A stretch of 64,000 nucleotides of DNA from Protaetiibacter intestinalis (GCF_003627075.1 NZ_CP032630.1:2790001-2854000); one strand, 5' to 3'. Shown: positions 29,938 through 38,099, counted from the first letter of the stretch. The notes: generated by a model not told the origin, from the sequence alone. Translations and numbers: made by a program.

Positions 29938-31464
29938 TCACGAACGGGGGATGTCGATGACGGTGACCTCGCTCGGGTTGCCGGCGAAGTCCATGCCGTA
30001 GAGGCAATACGTCGCGGGCAGCTCGTCGGGCGCGATCGCCACCGGCACGATGAGGAAGTCCTCGAACGCGGCCGTGTCGGTGCAGTCGACCTCGCCCTTC
30101 GGTCCCCAGGTGAAGCGCACGCTGCCGATCTCCGGCGGGTTGAAGTGCGGCTGCACGAAGACCGATCCGTCGTCGCCGCGGAGCACCTCGGCGCTCGCCG
30201 GGTAGCGGGGCGGCGTGCGATCGACCTCGAACAGCACGGCGGCCGCGCGGTCGTAGGCCTCGCCGCGCACGGCGCAGAGGTGGTAGCGCCCCTCGACCTC
30301 GGGCAGCGTGACGGGCAGTTCGAGCCCGACCACCTCCCAGCGTTCCCCCGCCTGCGGGAGATCGTGCTGCTCCGCCCCCGCATAGGTCTCCGGGTCGAGG
30401 CACGCCCGCCCGTCGCCGAACGGCACGAGGGCCGTGCGCACCGTGCCCGCCTCCTCGCCGATGAGACTCACGCGCGGCAACCGGCCCACGCCGTCCGGCA
30501 GATCACCGCCGCGGAAGGGCCCCCCGCCGAACTCGACCCAGACGTCGCCCCTCGGCAGAGGACATCCCTCGCCGAAGGTGAGCTCCCCCGTCGCGGCATC
30601 CAGGCACCGCCCGATGCCGGCGACGCTCTGCGCGTAGCTCGTGTCGACGACGAGGCGCGCCTCACCGTCGTGCATCTCGCACGGCTGCTGCAGGAAGCAG
30701 GGGCCGCCGATGTCGCGCGAGGCCCCCGCGGTCGTCGTGTTGATGACGGCGACGATCGCCTCGGGGGTGCCGTCGGATGCCAGGCGCAGCAGCGGGGAGC
30801 CGCTCGATCCCTGCACGATGCCGGGGCAGTCGTTCGCCCAGGCGCCGAACCAGGTCCAGGAGCCCTCGATGAGCGTCTGCTGCTCGCCGAGGGTGCACTC
30901 GCCTCGGCGCAGCACCCGGTCGTCCTCGTCCAGGTGCTGGACCGGCACCCCGACGTTGACGACCTCGTCGCCCGGTGCGGGCTCGTCGTCGGCGATCGGC
31001 ACGGCGCGCAGTCCGAGCGCCTGCAGCTCGCCGAGCGTGCCCTCGAGGCGCACGAGTGCGGTGTCGGTGAACCGCATGGTGGAGTAGCCCACCTCGACGA
31101 CGTCGCGCGAGTAGGTGGCGTCGAGGTTGCCGGCGGCCCGGAGGAACACCGCGTGGCCTACGCCGGCGGCGCCGATCGTGGTCTGCTGGTCGAATCGCCC
31201 CAGGTCGCCCGCGCAGTGGCCGTTCGTCAGGACCCACGCGGGCCCGTCGGGCACCCCGGTGTCGACGAGGGTGCCCGTGCAGTCGGCGTCCGTGTTGAGC
31301 ATGACGACGCCGCTGAACGCCGCGAGCTGCTCGAGCGGGAGGGGGTCGGCGACCTGCGACAGCCCCCAGTCGGGTTCCGGTTCGGGCGCGGGAGGCGCCG
31401 TGCACCCCGCGAGGAGCAGCACCGCCGCGACGAGGATGACGCCGGATACGACGGGTGCGCGCAT
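29938..31464 (-). CDS. Putative lipoprotein with trypsin-like serine protease domain
   Basis: 508 aa. Lipobox LLLAGCTAP (Cys about 21) after a hydrophobic leader predicts a lipid-anchored exported protein. The protease fold is indicated by CTGTLVDTG, WVLTNGHCAGD (catalytic His) and IVQGSSGSPLLRLASDG (catalytic Ser); the Asp is likely in the ALVRLEGTL/AVPIADDEP region but I cannot place it firmly. The C-terminal half carries beta-strand-rich sequence of no recognised family, ending SEVTVIDIPRS. It lies 63 bp upstream of the acyltransferase start, on the same strand. Confidence 0.8.
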   Translation of the reverse strand: MRAPVVSGVILVAAVLLLAGCTAPPAPEPEPDWGLSQVADPLPLEQLAAFSGVVMLNTDADCTGTLVDTGVPDGPAWVLTNGHCAGDLGRFDQQTTIGAAGVGHAVFLRAAGNLDATYSRDVVEVGYSTMRFTDTALVRLEGTLGELQALGLRAVPIADDEPAPGDEVVNVGVPVQHLDEDDRVLRRGECTLGEQQTLIEGSWTWFGAWANDCPGIVQGSSGSPLLRLASDGTPEAIVAVINTTTAGASRDIGGPCFLQQPCEMHDGEARLVVDTSYAQSVAGIGRCLDAATGELTFGEGCPLPRGDVWVEFGGGPFRGGDLPDGVGRLPRVSLIGEEAGTVRTALVPFGDGRACLDPETYAGAEQHDLPQAGERWEVVGLELPVTLPEVEGRYHLCAVRGEAYDRAAAVLFEVDRTPPRYPASAEVLRGDDGSVFVQPHFNPPEIGSVRFTWGPKGEVDCTDTAAFEDFLIVPVAIAPDELPATYCLYGMDFAGNPSEVTVIDIPRS

Positions 31465-31486
31465 CGTGCTCCTCCCCGGGATCCCG

Positions 31487-32128
31487 TCAGCTCGTCGGCC
31501 GGTCGTAGATGGCGCCCGAGGGCTTCGACTCGGAGACGAGGAAGACGATCATCAGGATGCCGCCGACGAACGGGATGAGCGAGAACAGCAGATACGTCCC
31601 CGGGTAGCCCGCGTCGTGCAGCCGCCGGACGGCGACGGCGAGGTACGGGATGAACATCCCGATCCATCCGACGATGAGCACGAGCGACACGAGCCCGTAG
31701 ACCACGCCGAACGCCCCCGAGCCCGAGGAGTAGCCGTTCGATGCCGTGACGGCGCCGAGCACGCCGCCCGCGATGCCGAGCAGCAGGTAGGTGCCGAAGA
31801 CGAGGATCATGATCCACAGGTAGGCGAACCAGAACTCCGACCGGGAGGCGCGCCCCGTGAAGTCCGCGTACTTCTTCCAGAACCGCTGCCACGCCTGCCC
31901 CATCGTCGCCCCGTAGAGCGGCGCCCAGAGCGGGACGGGACCTCCAGGCAGGGTCGTCGCGGATGCGTAGCCGTACGGGCTCGCGTAGCTCGCGACGACC
32001 GCCGGCGGCACGGTCGAGGCTGTGCGGCGGAAGTCGGTCCAGCCGATCCCGTCCCACCAGCGCTCCCCACCGGGGACCTGGGCGTCGGGATACCAACCGG
32101 GAGGGGCGGAGGTGGTCTGGTCGCTCAT
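31487..32128 (-). CDS. DUF2510-DUF805 membrane protein
   Basis: 213 aa. N-terminal DUF2510 segment (PPGWYPDAQVPGGERWWDGI), a short linker, then DUF805 with four membrane helices: FWKKYADFTGRASRSEFWFA is the characteristic entry to the first helix, and LVSLVLIVGWIGMFIPYLAV, AVRRLHDAGYPGTYLL and LISLIPFVGG-like segments follow. The family is common, of unknown function, and probably lies in the cytoplasmic membrane. Start ATG 32126-32128. Next to the tRNA cluster. Confidence 0.9.
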   Translation of the reverse strand: MSDQTTSAPPGWYPDAQVPGGERWWDGIGWTDFRRTASTVPPAVVASYASPYGYASATTLPGGPVPLWAPLYGATMGQAWQRFWKKYADFTGRASRSEFWFAYLWIMILVFGTYLLLGIAGGVLGAVTASNGYSSGSGAFGVVYGLVSLVLIVGWIGMFIPYLAVAVRRLHDAGYPGTYLLFSLIPFVGGILMIVFLVSESKPSGAIYDRPTS

Positions 32129-32162
32129 GACAACGACCCTAGAGGCAGGGGCCGGATCTTGG

Positions 32163-32234
32163 TGGGCGATACTGGGATCGAACCAGTGACCTCTTCCGTG
32201 TCAGGGAAGCGCGCTACCGCTGCGCCAATCGCCC
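32163..32234 (-). tRNA. tRNA-Val (GAC)
   Basis: 72 nt. Acceptor stem GGGCGAT/ATCGCCC, discriminator A, anticodon stem CTTCC/GGAAG around CTGACAC giving anticodon GAC, and T-loop GTTCGATCC. No encoded CCA. Confidence 0.95.
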
Positions 32235-32269
32235 GTTCCGATCGATGGGGCTGATCGGTGCGGTGAGTG

Positions 32270-32340
32270 AGGTGGCGACGGGATTCGAACCCGTGTGGAC
32301 GGCTTTGCAGGCCGCTGCCTCGCCTCTCGGCCACGCCACC
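32270..32340 (-). tRNA. tRNA-Cys (GCA)
   Basis: 71 nt. Acceptor GGTGGCG/CGCCACC, discriminator U as expected for Cys, anticodon loop CTGCAAA giving GCA, T-loop GTTCGAATC. Confidence 0.95.
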
Positions 32341-32391
32341 AGGTGTGCGGCCCAGGTGCCGGTTTCCCGGTGGACCGTGAGACTCCACTCG

Positions 32392-32464
32392 AGCGGATGA
32401 CGAGACTCGAACTCGCGACCCTCACCTTGGCAAGGTGATGCGCTACCAACTGCGCTACATCCGC
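32392..32464 (-). tRNA. tRNA-Gly (GCC)
   Basis: 73 nt. Acceptor GCGGATG/CATCCGC, discriminator U, anticodon stem TCACC/GGTGA around TTGCCAA giving GCC, T-loop GTTCGAGTC. Confidence 0.95.
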
Positions 32465-32596
32465 GTTGCCCGCCTTGCGGCGTGCGTGTTCGACTGTAGC
32501 CCATCCTCGGGCGAGGGCCAAACCGGCGCGCCCCGTGTGACGGGGGCGCGCGGATGGCGCCTGGCACTCCCGCGGATGTGGCAGGATGGTCGTCGC

Positions 32597-32669
32597 GGGC
32601 GATTGGCGCAGTTGGTAGCGCGCTTCCTTCACACGGAAGAGGTCATCAGTTCGAGTCTGGTATCGCCCA
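32597..32669 (+). tRNA. tRNA-Val (CAC), integration target of the island
   Basis: 73 nt. Acceptor GGGCGAT/ATCGCCC, discriminator A, anticodon stem CTTCC/GGAAG around TTCACAC giving CAC. From the anticodon stem to the 3' end (32625 onward) the sequence is duplicated exactly at 41100-41145, so the 3' half present here was supplied by the integrated element and keeps the gene intact. Confidence 0.96.
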
Positions 32670-32670
32670 C
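32625..32670. repeat. attL: 46-bp direct repeat in tRNA-Val(CAC)
   Basis: Identical to 41100-41145 in the same orientation. It covers the anticodon arm, T arm and acceptor 3' strand of the tRNA, the classical attachment site of tyrosine recombinases. Confidence 0.95.
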
Positions 32671-32675
32671 AGTAG

Positions 32676-32701
32676 AAAACCCCCGGTTGACCGGGGGTTT
32701 T
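32676..32701 (+). terminator. Element-borne terminator of tRNA-Val(CAC)
   Basis: AAAACCCCCGG, TTGA loop, CCGGGGGTTTT followed by CTGTTTCTG: an 11-bp perfect stem with a T tail, seven bases past the tRNA. It resembles, but is not identical to, the displaced host terminator at 41148-41176. Confidence 0.85.
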
Positions 32702-32849
32702 CTGTTTCTGCGGGGTTAGCTTCCGTCCGCGATTTCGGGGCCGTGCCCACGACTTGCCCACGCCTGATCTGGATCTCTTGTGGGCAGGGCAAGCACAGAA
32801 AGAAACGCCCCAGGACTGGCTCCCGGGGCGCATCTAGGCCGACTCACGG
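32702..32849. other. attL-proximal spacer with TTGCCCAC-type repeats
   Basis: No gene. Holds GCCCACGACTTGCCCACG at 32745-32762, nearly repeated near attR (40979-40995), an inverted copy (GTGGGCAGGGCAAG) at about 32780-32793, and a GC stem CGCCCC/GGGGCG at about 32808-32832 that may end the integrase transcript. Confidence 0.5.
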
Positions 32850-33140
32850 TCAGGCTGTGGCGTCGTCGTCGTCGAACGCGCGGCCGATGCGCGCGGCCAC
32901 GTCGTCAAGCTCTTCGTCGAACAGCCCTGCGTACCGGTCGAGGGTCATAGAAGCCGACGCATGCCCGAGCATCCGCTGGAGAGCCTTCACGCTCGCGCCC
33001 GCCTGCACGGCGATGGACGCCGCCGTGTGCCGCAGGTCGTGTGGTTTAGCCGTGGGGAACGGGTGGAACCGCTCCCCCGCTGCCGATGGCTCGGCGCTGG
33101 CGTCGAGGGTGCGTGCCCTTGGCGCCGGGCCGAAGGTCCG
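32850..33140 (-). pseudogene. Tyrosine recombinase (integrase), C-terminal remnant
   Basis: The readable end shows FPTAKPHDLRHTAASIAV (H-x-x-R), RMLGHASASMTLDRYAGLF (second His and nucleophile Tyr) and an acidic tail ending FDDDDATA. The arm-binding and core-binding domains and the first catalytic Arg are absent: further upstream the frame has only arginine-rich, non-family sequence and overlaps the 80-aa gene. The 5' limit is approximate. Orientation and closeness to attL fit the integrase of this island. The loss of two thirds of the protein implies it is inactive. Confidence 0.85.
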
Positions 33141-33148
33141 GCTCAGGT

Positions 33149-33391
33149 CTATCCGCCGTCGCCGTCGAGCTCGCGAAGTCGGCGCATTAGCGGCGTATCC
33201 TCGACGGCGTCCGCGCTGCTCCCTCGCTCGATGCGGCCGACGATGTTGTGGAGATGGTCGGCTTCGAGGTCCTCCAGCGGAATCATGTCGCCTGCACCCG
33301 TAATCCAGACTTCGTCCTGATCCCATTTCGTGCCCTCGCCGTAGCGCCATGCGTTGGCCCTGCGGCCATGCTCTTCGGGGTCGTAGGTCAT
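33149..33391 (-). CDS. Small phage/island-type hypothetical protein
   Basis: 80 aa, MTYDPEEHGRRANAWRYGEG start. The segment DEVWITGAGDMIPLEDLEAD followed by HLHNIVGRIERG follows the W-x-T-x-x-G-x-x-I-P-x-x-x-M/L-x-x-x-HL-x-N pattern of small proteins frequent in actinophages and integrative elements, with no known function. ATG at 33389-33391 with GGAG six bases upstream; the longer open frame upstream is not supported. It lies directly upstream of the truncated integrase, so a deletion probably joined it to the remnant. Confidence 0.7.
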   Translation of the reverse strand: MTYDPEEHGRRANAWRYGEGTKWDQDEVWITGAGDMIPLEDLEADHLHNIVGRIERGSSADAVEDTPLMRRLRELDGDGG

Positions 33392-33926
33392 CCGCGGCTC
33401 CAATCGCTTGTGCGCCGAGTGTAGCCAGACGCAGGGGGATGCGGCGCGGGCGGTGGTGGTGGTTACGGTCGGGTAGTTGATCAAGATCCTGATCATCATG
33501 AACCTCTGAACCCCAGCCCTAGCTACACCCTGATTGGCTTCGGATCGATCAGCCGCCCAGCGCTGCGTCCCCGCCGACCCCGAAGCCCTCCCAGCCCCGC
33601 CTCCGATGCGATCCGTCCCGCCCTCGCACGGCACGTCCTCATCACGCTCACACCGCAGAACGAACCGACACGCGGGCCGGCGTAGCCGGCCCGCCGCCAC
33701 GCGACGAAGCGCCGCGACCACGAGACGCACCGTGGCGCGCGACGTAGCTCAACGACCTCATCGCGTGTGCTTGCCGCTGCGCCGGCGAACGAAGTGAGCC
33801 GTTGTTCTCGGCCAGCCGGCCCTGTTGCGCCAAGGCGCTGAGACCTGCTACAACATAAGGCCCACGACTGTGCCCAGTCCGCATCTGCTCGGCATATCGG
33901 GCGTCGACGCTAGGAGCCGATTCGCC
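33392..33926. promoter_or_regulatory. Divergent intergenic region with an 18-bp operator-like dyad
   Basis: 535 bp without a convincing gene between the minus-strand 80-aa gene and the plus-strand coiled-coil gene. At 33478-33495 the sequence TGATCAAGATCCTGATCA is symmetric at 16 of 18 positions, formed by two TGATCA palindromes spaced 12 bp centre to centre. The remainder is Arg/Pro-coding-looking GC-rich DNA with no good start. It probably contains the promoters of both genes. Confidence 0.5.
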
Positions 33927-34772
33927 GTGTCAGACAGCACCCACGAGATTGCGACGTTGCAACAGCGCCTTCGCACATTGGAATCGGAACAACAGCAGAT
34001 CCTCGAACGGGCCAAAGCAGGGTCATCTCGAAAGCAGTCGCTGTCGCAACGTGCCCGCGACCTGGGTGAAAGGAGGTCGCGACTTGAAGCGCGAGCGCAG
34101 GCCCTAGGTCGGCGTGCCGACGATGTATCCGAGCAGCGGCAACAGTCGCTGGCACGCGAAGGTGATGAGCTCAAACGGAGAGCCGTAGCGGCGCGCGATC
34201 CGGCGGCGCAAGATGCGTTGCGCCGCGAAGCGATGGACTTCGGCCGGCGCTACACCTCTCTGGCGAAGAAAGTCACCGCCTACATGTCCGAGCGAGAAGA
34301 GCTACTCCGGGAAGCGGAGGCACTCGAACGCGATGACTTGGCCATGCAGCGCGATGTCGATGCTCACAACGCAGCCGTCGAGAAGGAACGAAATGCGGCG
34401 CTGTCTCGCATGGAGACGCTCAACAAGGAGGTCGCGGCGCTACGGAAGGAGCTCCACGCGCTGCAACAGAAAGCTGCAAATGCTGACGACTATGCGCGCT
34501 ATCCTCGCCCCAGCCGCCCGGAGGGCTACTACAGCGAGAGCAACGCTGACGCTTCTCGGATTGGTGCCTTCTACGGTCCCGACGGGCAGATCACTTCCGA
34601 GCGACCGCACGTGCATGTGATCCATAGCGAGGCTGAAGGACGTGTGATCTTCGTAGTGACCCAGTCGGACGGCACGCACACTGCAACGGAGTACCTCCCG
34701 ATCTCGGCGTCCGGTACTGAGGTGCGCGGTCTGACGCTCCGCCTCTGTGGGCAACTCGACGCCGTGCGATAG
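33927..34772 (+). CDS. Coiled-coil protein of unknown function
   Basis: 281 aa. Residues about 5-190 form long heptad-rich coiled coils (EIATLQQRLRTLESEQQQIL, ALSRMETLNKEVAALRKEL), rich in Gln/Glu/Arg. A small C-terminal domain (about 215-281) reads HVHVIHSEAEGRVIFVVTQS and EVRGLTLRLCGQL, likely a beta-sandwich; I do not recognise it. The GTG at 33927 was chosen because AGGAG lies about ten bases upstream. Codon use is less GC-biased than in backbone genes (frequent GAA, CAA, GAT), supporting recent acquisition. Could be structural or a defence/regulatory accessory of the island. Confidence 0.75.
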   Translation: MSDSTHEIATLQQRLRTLESEQQQILERAKAGSSRKQSLSQRARDLGERRSRLEARAQALGRRADDVSEQRQQSLAREGDELKRRAVAARDPAAQDALRREAMDFGRRYTSLAKKVTAYMSEREELLREAEALERDDLAMQRDVDAHNAAVEKERNAALSRMETLNKEVAALRKELHALQQKAANADDYARYPRPSRPEGYYSESNADASRIGAFYGPDGQITSERPHVHVIHSEAEGRVIFVVTQSDGTHTATEYLPISASGTEVRGLTLRLCGQLDAVR

Positions 34773-35312
34773 CAGCGTCAGGCACGACGTTCTCGATCAG
34801 GTTAGTTCTGAAGTTGGTTCCGGAGATGCGCGACCAACTGGAGCGGATGGGTTGAGTCGATGATTCACTCGGTCGTGAGAATGCAGATCAGCCTTGGAAT
34901 CTGAGTAGGTAGCTTCTCAACCTCAGCCTGCAATCTGTCGGCTTCGAACCACACTCAGCACCGCGCCTCGTGCCAGGCCCGATGCCGAGCCCCGTAGCGT
35001 CGACGTCGCGCACCCTCTACGCCGCCGACCAGGTCCGCTCGCATCGAGCATCGCAGCGTCAGCTTGACGACCACGCGGGCGGCTTCGCCGCCCGCCGCTG
35101 CGCGACGAACCCGCCGAGCCGCTCAGCGCCGCGTCCCGCGCGCATGCGATTCGCCACGGTGCGCCAGCGTCCCGTTCACGCCGGGCGAGGCGCAGCCGAG
35201 CCCGGTTTCTGCCGCGGTTCCTCGTTGCGCCGCATACATACGTCGTAGCCGAGTCCACAGCCGCTGCGCGGCTGGGATGCGGCACCACACTAGGAACGCA
35301 TCGGAGACCAGC
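34773..35312. other. Intergenic region of the island, no gene seen
   Basis: 540 bp. The first 150 bp are markedly less GC-rich (GTTAGTTCTGAAGTTGG around 34801) and the rest is very GC-rich with many CGC/GCG runs. Open frames here are Arg/Ala-rich and lack ribosome sites. GGAGA at about 35303 serves the next gene. Confidence 0.6.
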
Positions 35313-36602
35313 ATGACCCCTCGTTTCTCTGCCGACACCGGTAGCTCTCGCCCCGCTCGCCCTGCTCTCGGGCCGCTGCTATCGCGCACGCTCGCCGATC
35401 GCGCTCGTCAGCATCAGACACCACAGGCACGCCTGCTCGCTCTCTACACGCGCGCCCTTGCCGCCGGCTGGAGTGAGCCGGCCGTCACCGCATGGATCTC
35501 TTCCCGAGACACGGAGCTGCGCGAAGTTCTCGCCTCCCCCGGCGTCGCACGCTCCGCCGCTGCGCGCGCGGCACGGCACCTGGAGGAGATGCGGACGGGT
35601 GAGGGTGTTGACGCAGCTCGCCGACAGATCGCGCGCCGAGCCGTGGCCCGACTGCTCTCGCCGCTTCCCGACAACGCGGCGATCTCTTCGAGGGCCGAGC
35701 CGCGGGTGCGCCTCGCCGCCGCAGTGACCGCGGCACGCGCCGTCGAGGTCACTGGCGAGCCTGAGGCGAAGACCGCGGTCATGGTGACCGCGGGCTGGCT
35801 GGCAGGGCAGATCAACACCACACCGCGGCAGGCGCAGAAGATCCTCACCGCGCTGGAACGCGGGGCCCGGTGGACCAGGCGCACGGGCAGCGCGGGCGGA
35901 GGGCGGTTGCTGTTCCGCTTTACCAAGCTGGACGCTGAGGCGAACGAGGTCGCGTGGGCGCATGGCGATGCGATCGAGGCGCTGGCCCAGGGGCGCCCCG
36001 ACACCGATCCGCTCGCAGCCGTTATCGCCACAGCGGCTCACCCCGCGTGGAGCTACTCCGAGGGGGCGCTGGGGCCGCGGGCGTTCCTCGCGCTGCTGCT
36101 CCACAACGCCGAACCCGGGGCTTGGGTGGGGCTCACGCCGGCCGGACTCCGCGCTGGGGTCAAGGAGCTCGACCGATGGGGGCTGCGCGAGCCCGGCATC
36201 GACCTCCTGTCGGCCCTTGATACGATCGCCGAGGAGACGCTGGCCGTCTTCGTCGCCACGGACCGCCGCCGCGAGATGCAGGAGGCGAGTGCGAGGGAGC
36301 GGCAGCGGCTGGAGGCATACCGTGCGGGGCGCGAGGAGCGGTACCAGCGACGACGCGTAGCCCGCGCAATCCTCCGCCGTGCGCTCGATGTGGCGGGGGC
36401 TCCTCCGTCGGGCACGGACCGCGCGGCGATCGAGACCTGGGTCCCCCGGCTCGCCGTTGTGGTGCGTCCCGAGTTGGTCGACGCAGAGACTGCGTCGGCA
36501 GTCCACGACGAACTCGGCGAGATTCTCGCGCGGGCTGGGTTCTCGGCCGAGTTCAGCGGGAAGGCCGCAGCGTTCGTGGCCCCGGTCGCCGCTGCGGCCT
36601 AG
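35313..36602 (+). CDS. Winged-helix-like island protein of unknown function
   Basis: 429 aa. Residues about 153-205 look like a winged helix: AVMVTAGWLAGQINTTPRQA, then a helix QKILTALERGARWTRRT and a beta-wing GSAGGGRLLFRF, the pattern of replication-initiator or plasmid regulator DNA-binding domains. N-terminal helices (about 25-150) are Ala/Arg rich; a second helical region follows with GPRAFLALLLHNAEPGAWVG and TPAGLRAGVKELDRWGL, perhaps a second helix-turn-helix. No nuclease, relaxase or ATPase motif seen. ATG 35313 follows GGAGACC. By position it may be the island's replication or control protein; this is inference. Confidence 0.7.
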   Translation: MTPRFSADTGSSRPARPALGPLLSRTLADRARQHQTPQARLLALYTRALAAGWSEPAVTAWISSRDTELREVLASPGVARSAAARAARHLEEMRTGEGVDAARRQIARRAVARLLSPLPDNAAISSRAEPRVRLAAAVTAARAVEVTGEPEAKTAVMVTAGWLAGQINTTPRQAQKILTALERGARWTRRTGSAGGGRLLFRFTKLDAEANEVAWAHGDAIEALAQGRPDTDPLAAVIATAAHPAWSYSEGALGPRAFLALLLHNAEPGAWVGLTPAGLRAGVKELDRWGLREPGIDLLSALDTIAEETLAVFVATDRRREMQEASARERQRLEAYRAGREERYQRRRVARAILRRALDVAGAPPSGTDRAAIETWVPRLAVVVRPELVDAETASAVHDELGEILARAGFSAEFSGKAAAFVAPVAAAA

Positions 36603-36604
36603 TC

Positions 36605-36703
36605 CTAGTCCTCGTCGTCGTCGTCCGTGTCGAAGTGGCCGTGAGGGTCGAGCTCATCGGCGTCGGCTTCCTCGCCACAAATGGGGCAGCTCTCGCTCGC
36701 CAT
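36605..36703 (-). CDS. 32-aa acidic zinc-knuckle-like peptide
   Basis: MASESCPICGEEADADELD then PHGHFDTDDDDED: CxxC followed by HxH gives a possible single zinc site, and the tail is almost all Asp/Glu. AAGGAG sits six bases before the ATG at 36701-36703, a strong ribosome site. The stop is two bases from the convergent stop of the winged-helix gene. Similar tiny CPICG proteins occur in actinobacterial mobile elements; function unknown. Confidence 0.65.
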   Translation of the reverse strand: MASESCPICGEEADADELDPHGHFDTDDDDED

Positions 36704-36878
36704 GGGTTGCTCCTTCCCAGTCGGTCGGGTCCGCGGCTGACGCGGTGTCAGGGCCATCCAACCAGTTCGCTCGACCTCCGAGGGGTCCAGCAGCATCCCC
36801 CGGAAGCGAACGGTGCACGGCCGCAGCCTCGCTGCCAAGATCGTCGAGTGTGCAGAGCGGGAGATTGCGGCCGCGTAG
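36704..36878. other. Short spacer, no gene seen
   Basis: 175 bp between two minus-strand genes; no clear promoter or hairpin. Confidence 0.4.
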
Positions 36879-37391
36879 CTAGCCCTTCCCAAGGCTTGGA
36901 AGCCCGCCGGAAACAGTGCGGACACTGTCGCCGTATTCGCGCTGCAAGTACTCAGAGCGCTCCCGAGGGCGGCGCGCCTTGGCTCGCTTGTCCGAGGTCT
37001 CCCCGCTCCGCCGGGTCTTCTCCGCCCAGTCCTTCGCAGCCGCCTGGGCCAGGGCCAGTCGCTCTCGCTCCGCCGCCGGCAGGCGGCTCAGATCCATGCA
37101 GGGACGACACCAAAGGTAGGCGCCCGCGCCGGTCGGAGCGTTCGCCTGAAGTTCGGCACCGCAGAGCGCGCGCCGCGAGCGACCGGTCGGGAAGTGCGCC
37201 ACGCCTCCGATCATCTTCCAGCCAACACCCGGCACCTCCGCCGGCCGACCCGTGCGCGCCTTGGCCGGTACGCGGGCATCCGATGCAGCCGTCCTCTTCG
37301 AGGTGGACTGCTTCTTCGAAGCGCGCTGACGTGGCTCTCTCGCAGCTTGGTCCTTGCGATACTTCCGATCGGCGTCCCGCCGATCCAGCAC
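36879..37391 (-). CDS. Basic hypothetical protein with CxxC
   Basis: About 170 aa. Very basic N-terminal third (RRDADRKYRKDQAAREPRQR, Lys/Arg/Ser tract), middle segment VGWKMIGGVAHFPTGRSRRA then LCGAELQANAP and YLWCRPCMDLSRLP, giving Cys...CxxC that could bind zinc, and a charged helical C-terminus. No recognised family. GTG at 37389-37391 is proposed (TTG 37394 and internal ATGs are alternatives); no good ribosome site. Probably a DNA- or RNA-binding island protein, by charge only. Confidence 0.5.
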   Translation of the reverse strand: MLDRRDADRKYRKDQAAREPRQRASKKQSTSKRTAASDARVPAKARTGRPAEVPGVGWKMIGGVAHFPTGRSRRALCGAELQANAPTGAGAYLWCRPCMDLSRLPAAERERLALAQAAAKDWAEKTRRSGETSDKRAKARRPRERSEYLQREYGDSVRTVSGGLPSLGKG

Positions 37392-37429
37392 CAAGATTTG
37401 GCGCTCAACGGCGGCTGAGGCGCCGACGC

Positions 37430-37723
37430 TTAGGGTCTCGTATTCGCTACCTGCGCTGCGAGTGCTGGCCCGCTATGGCGGTCAGCTATCTGGCGCACCG
37501 CCCACATGGTGGACGTCGTCGACGAGATCCACCGGCTGGCATTCTCCCGCCCGAGCTTCGCGACCGGAGCGCCGCCGGGAGCCAGGAGCTCATCGAGCCG
37601 CTTGAAGAGCCGGCCCAACTGCTGGACATCGTCCTCAGCGGATGCGCGAGCACTCGCCCAGTCCACGAGGGACATGCCCTCGGGGAGGCCCAGGCTGGCC
37701 TCCGGCTGCTGATAGCCCGTCAT
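37430..37723 (-). CDS. Hypothetical protein
   Basis: 97 aa. MTGYQQPEASLGLPEGMSLV start, a helical segment DDVQQLGRLFKRLDELLAPG and an Ile/Trp/Arg-containing end. Composition looks coding, but no family is recognised and the ribosome site (GGTGGGCGG) is weak. Same strand as, and 38 bp upstream of, the CxxC gene; may be co-transcribed. Confidence 0.45.
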   Translation of the reverse strand: MTGYQQPEASLGLPEGMSLVDWASARASAEDDVQQLGRLFKRLDELLAPGGAPVAKLGRENASRWISSTTSTMWAVRQIADRHSGPALAAQVANTRP

Positions 37724-38099
37724 CGTGACCGCCCACCTTGTCGATGCCAGGATACGCGCAAAGAGCGCCTCGCCGGGTCGCCGCGCTCCCCGGCGTCAGC
37801 GTCTCGATCGTTCCTCGCCCGCGCCACGTCTACATGGCCGGGCGCTGCGCGCCCGGCGTCCCCTACACGTCCTCGTGCCGACTTCGACGAGCTGACTCCG
37901 GCCGCGGAGCGGCCAGCGCAAACGCCACATCGCCGCACCGCTGTCGGAGCATTGCCGCACAGGGCGCGGCGTCGCGCCTGCGCGGCGAGCTCGGAGGCGG
38001 CGTCGCGTGCGCGGCGAGGGGCGCGGAGTTGAGCTCGCAGTTCGTCGGCGTCACGACTGCTGTGCGGTGGCGCACGGCGAGGCCGAGGCCGCGCCGGGG
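37724..38099. other. Island spacer, no convincing gene
   Basis: 376 bp, GC-rich with several short overlapping open frames on both strands (for example 37720-37938 minus), all Arg/Ala/Ser-rich with no ribosome site. Possibly the remains of a decayed gene. Confidence 0.45.

Noticed and set aside
32850..33350. Intact integrase gene
   Set aside because: Only the last about 90 residues match a tyrosine recombinase; the rest is unrelated sequence overlapping another gene.
35064..35312. Upstream extension of the winged-helix gene
   Set aside because: Extension is Arg/Pro-rich and non-conserved in look; a good ribosome site precedes ATG 35313.
37720..37938. 72-codon minus-strand frame in the island
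   Set aside because: Arg/Ala-rich, no ribosome site, no recognisable pattern.
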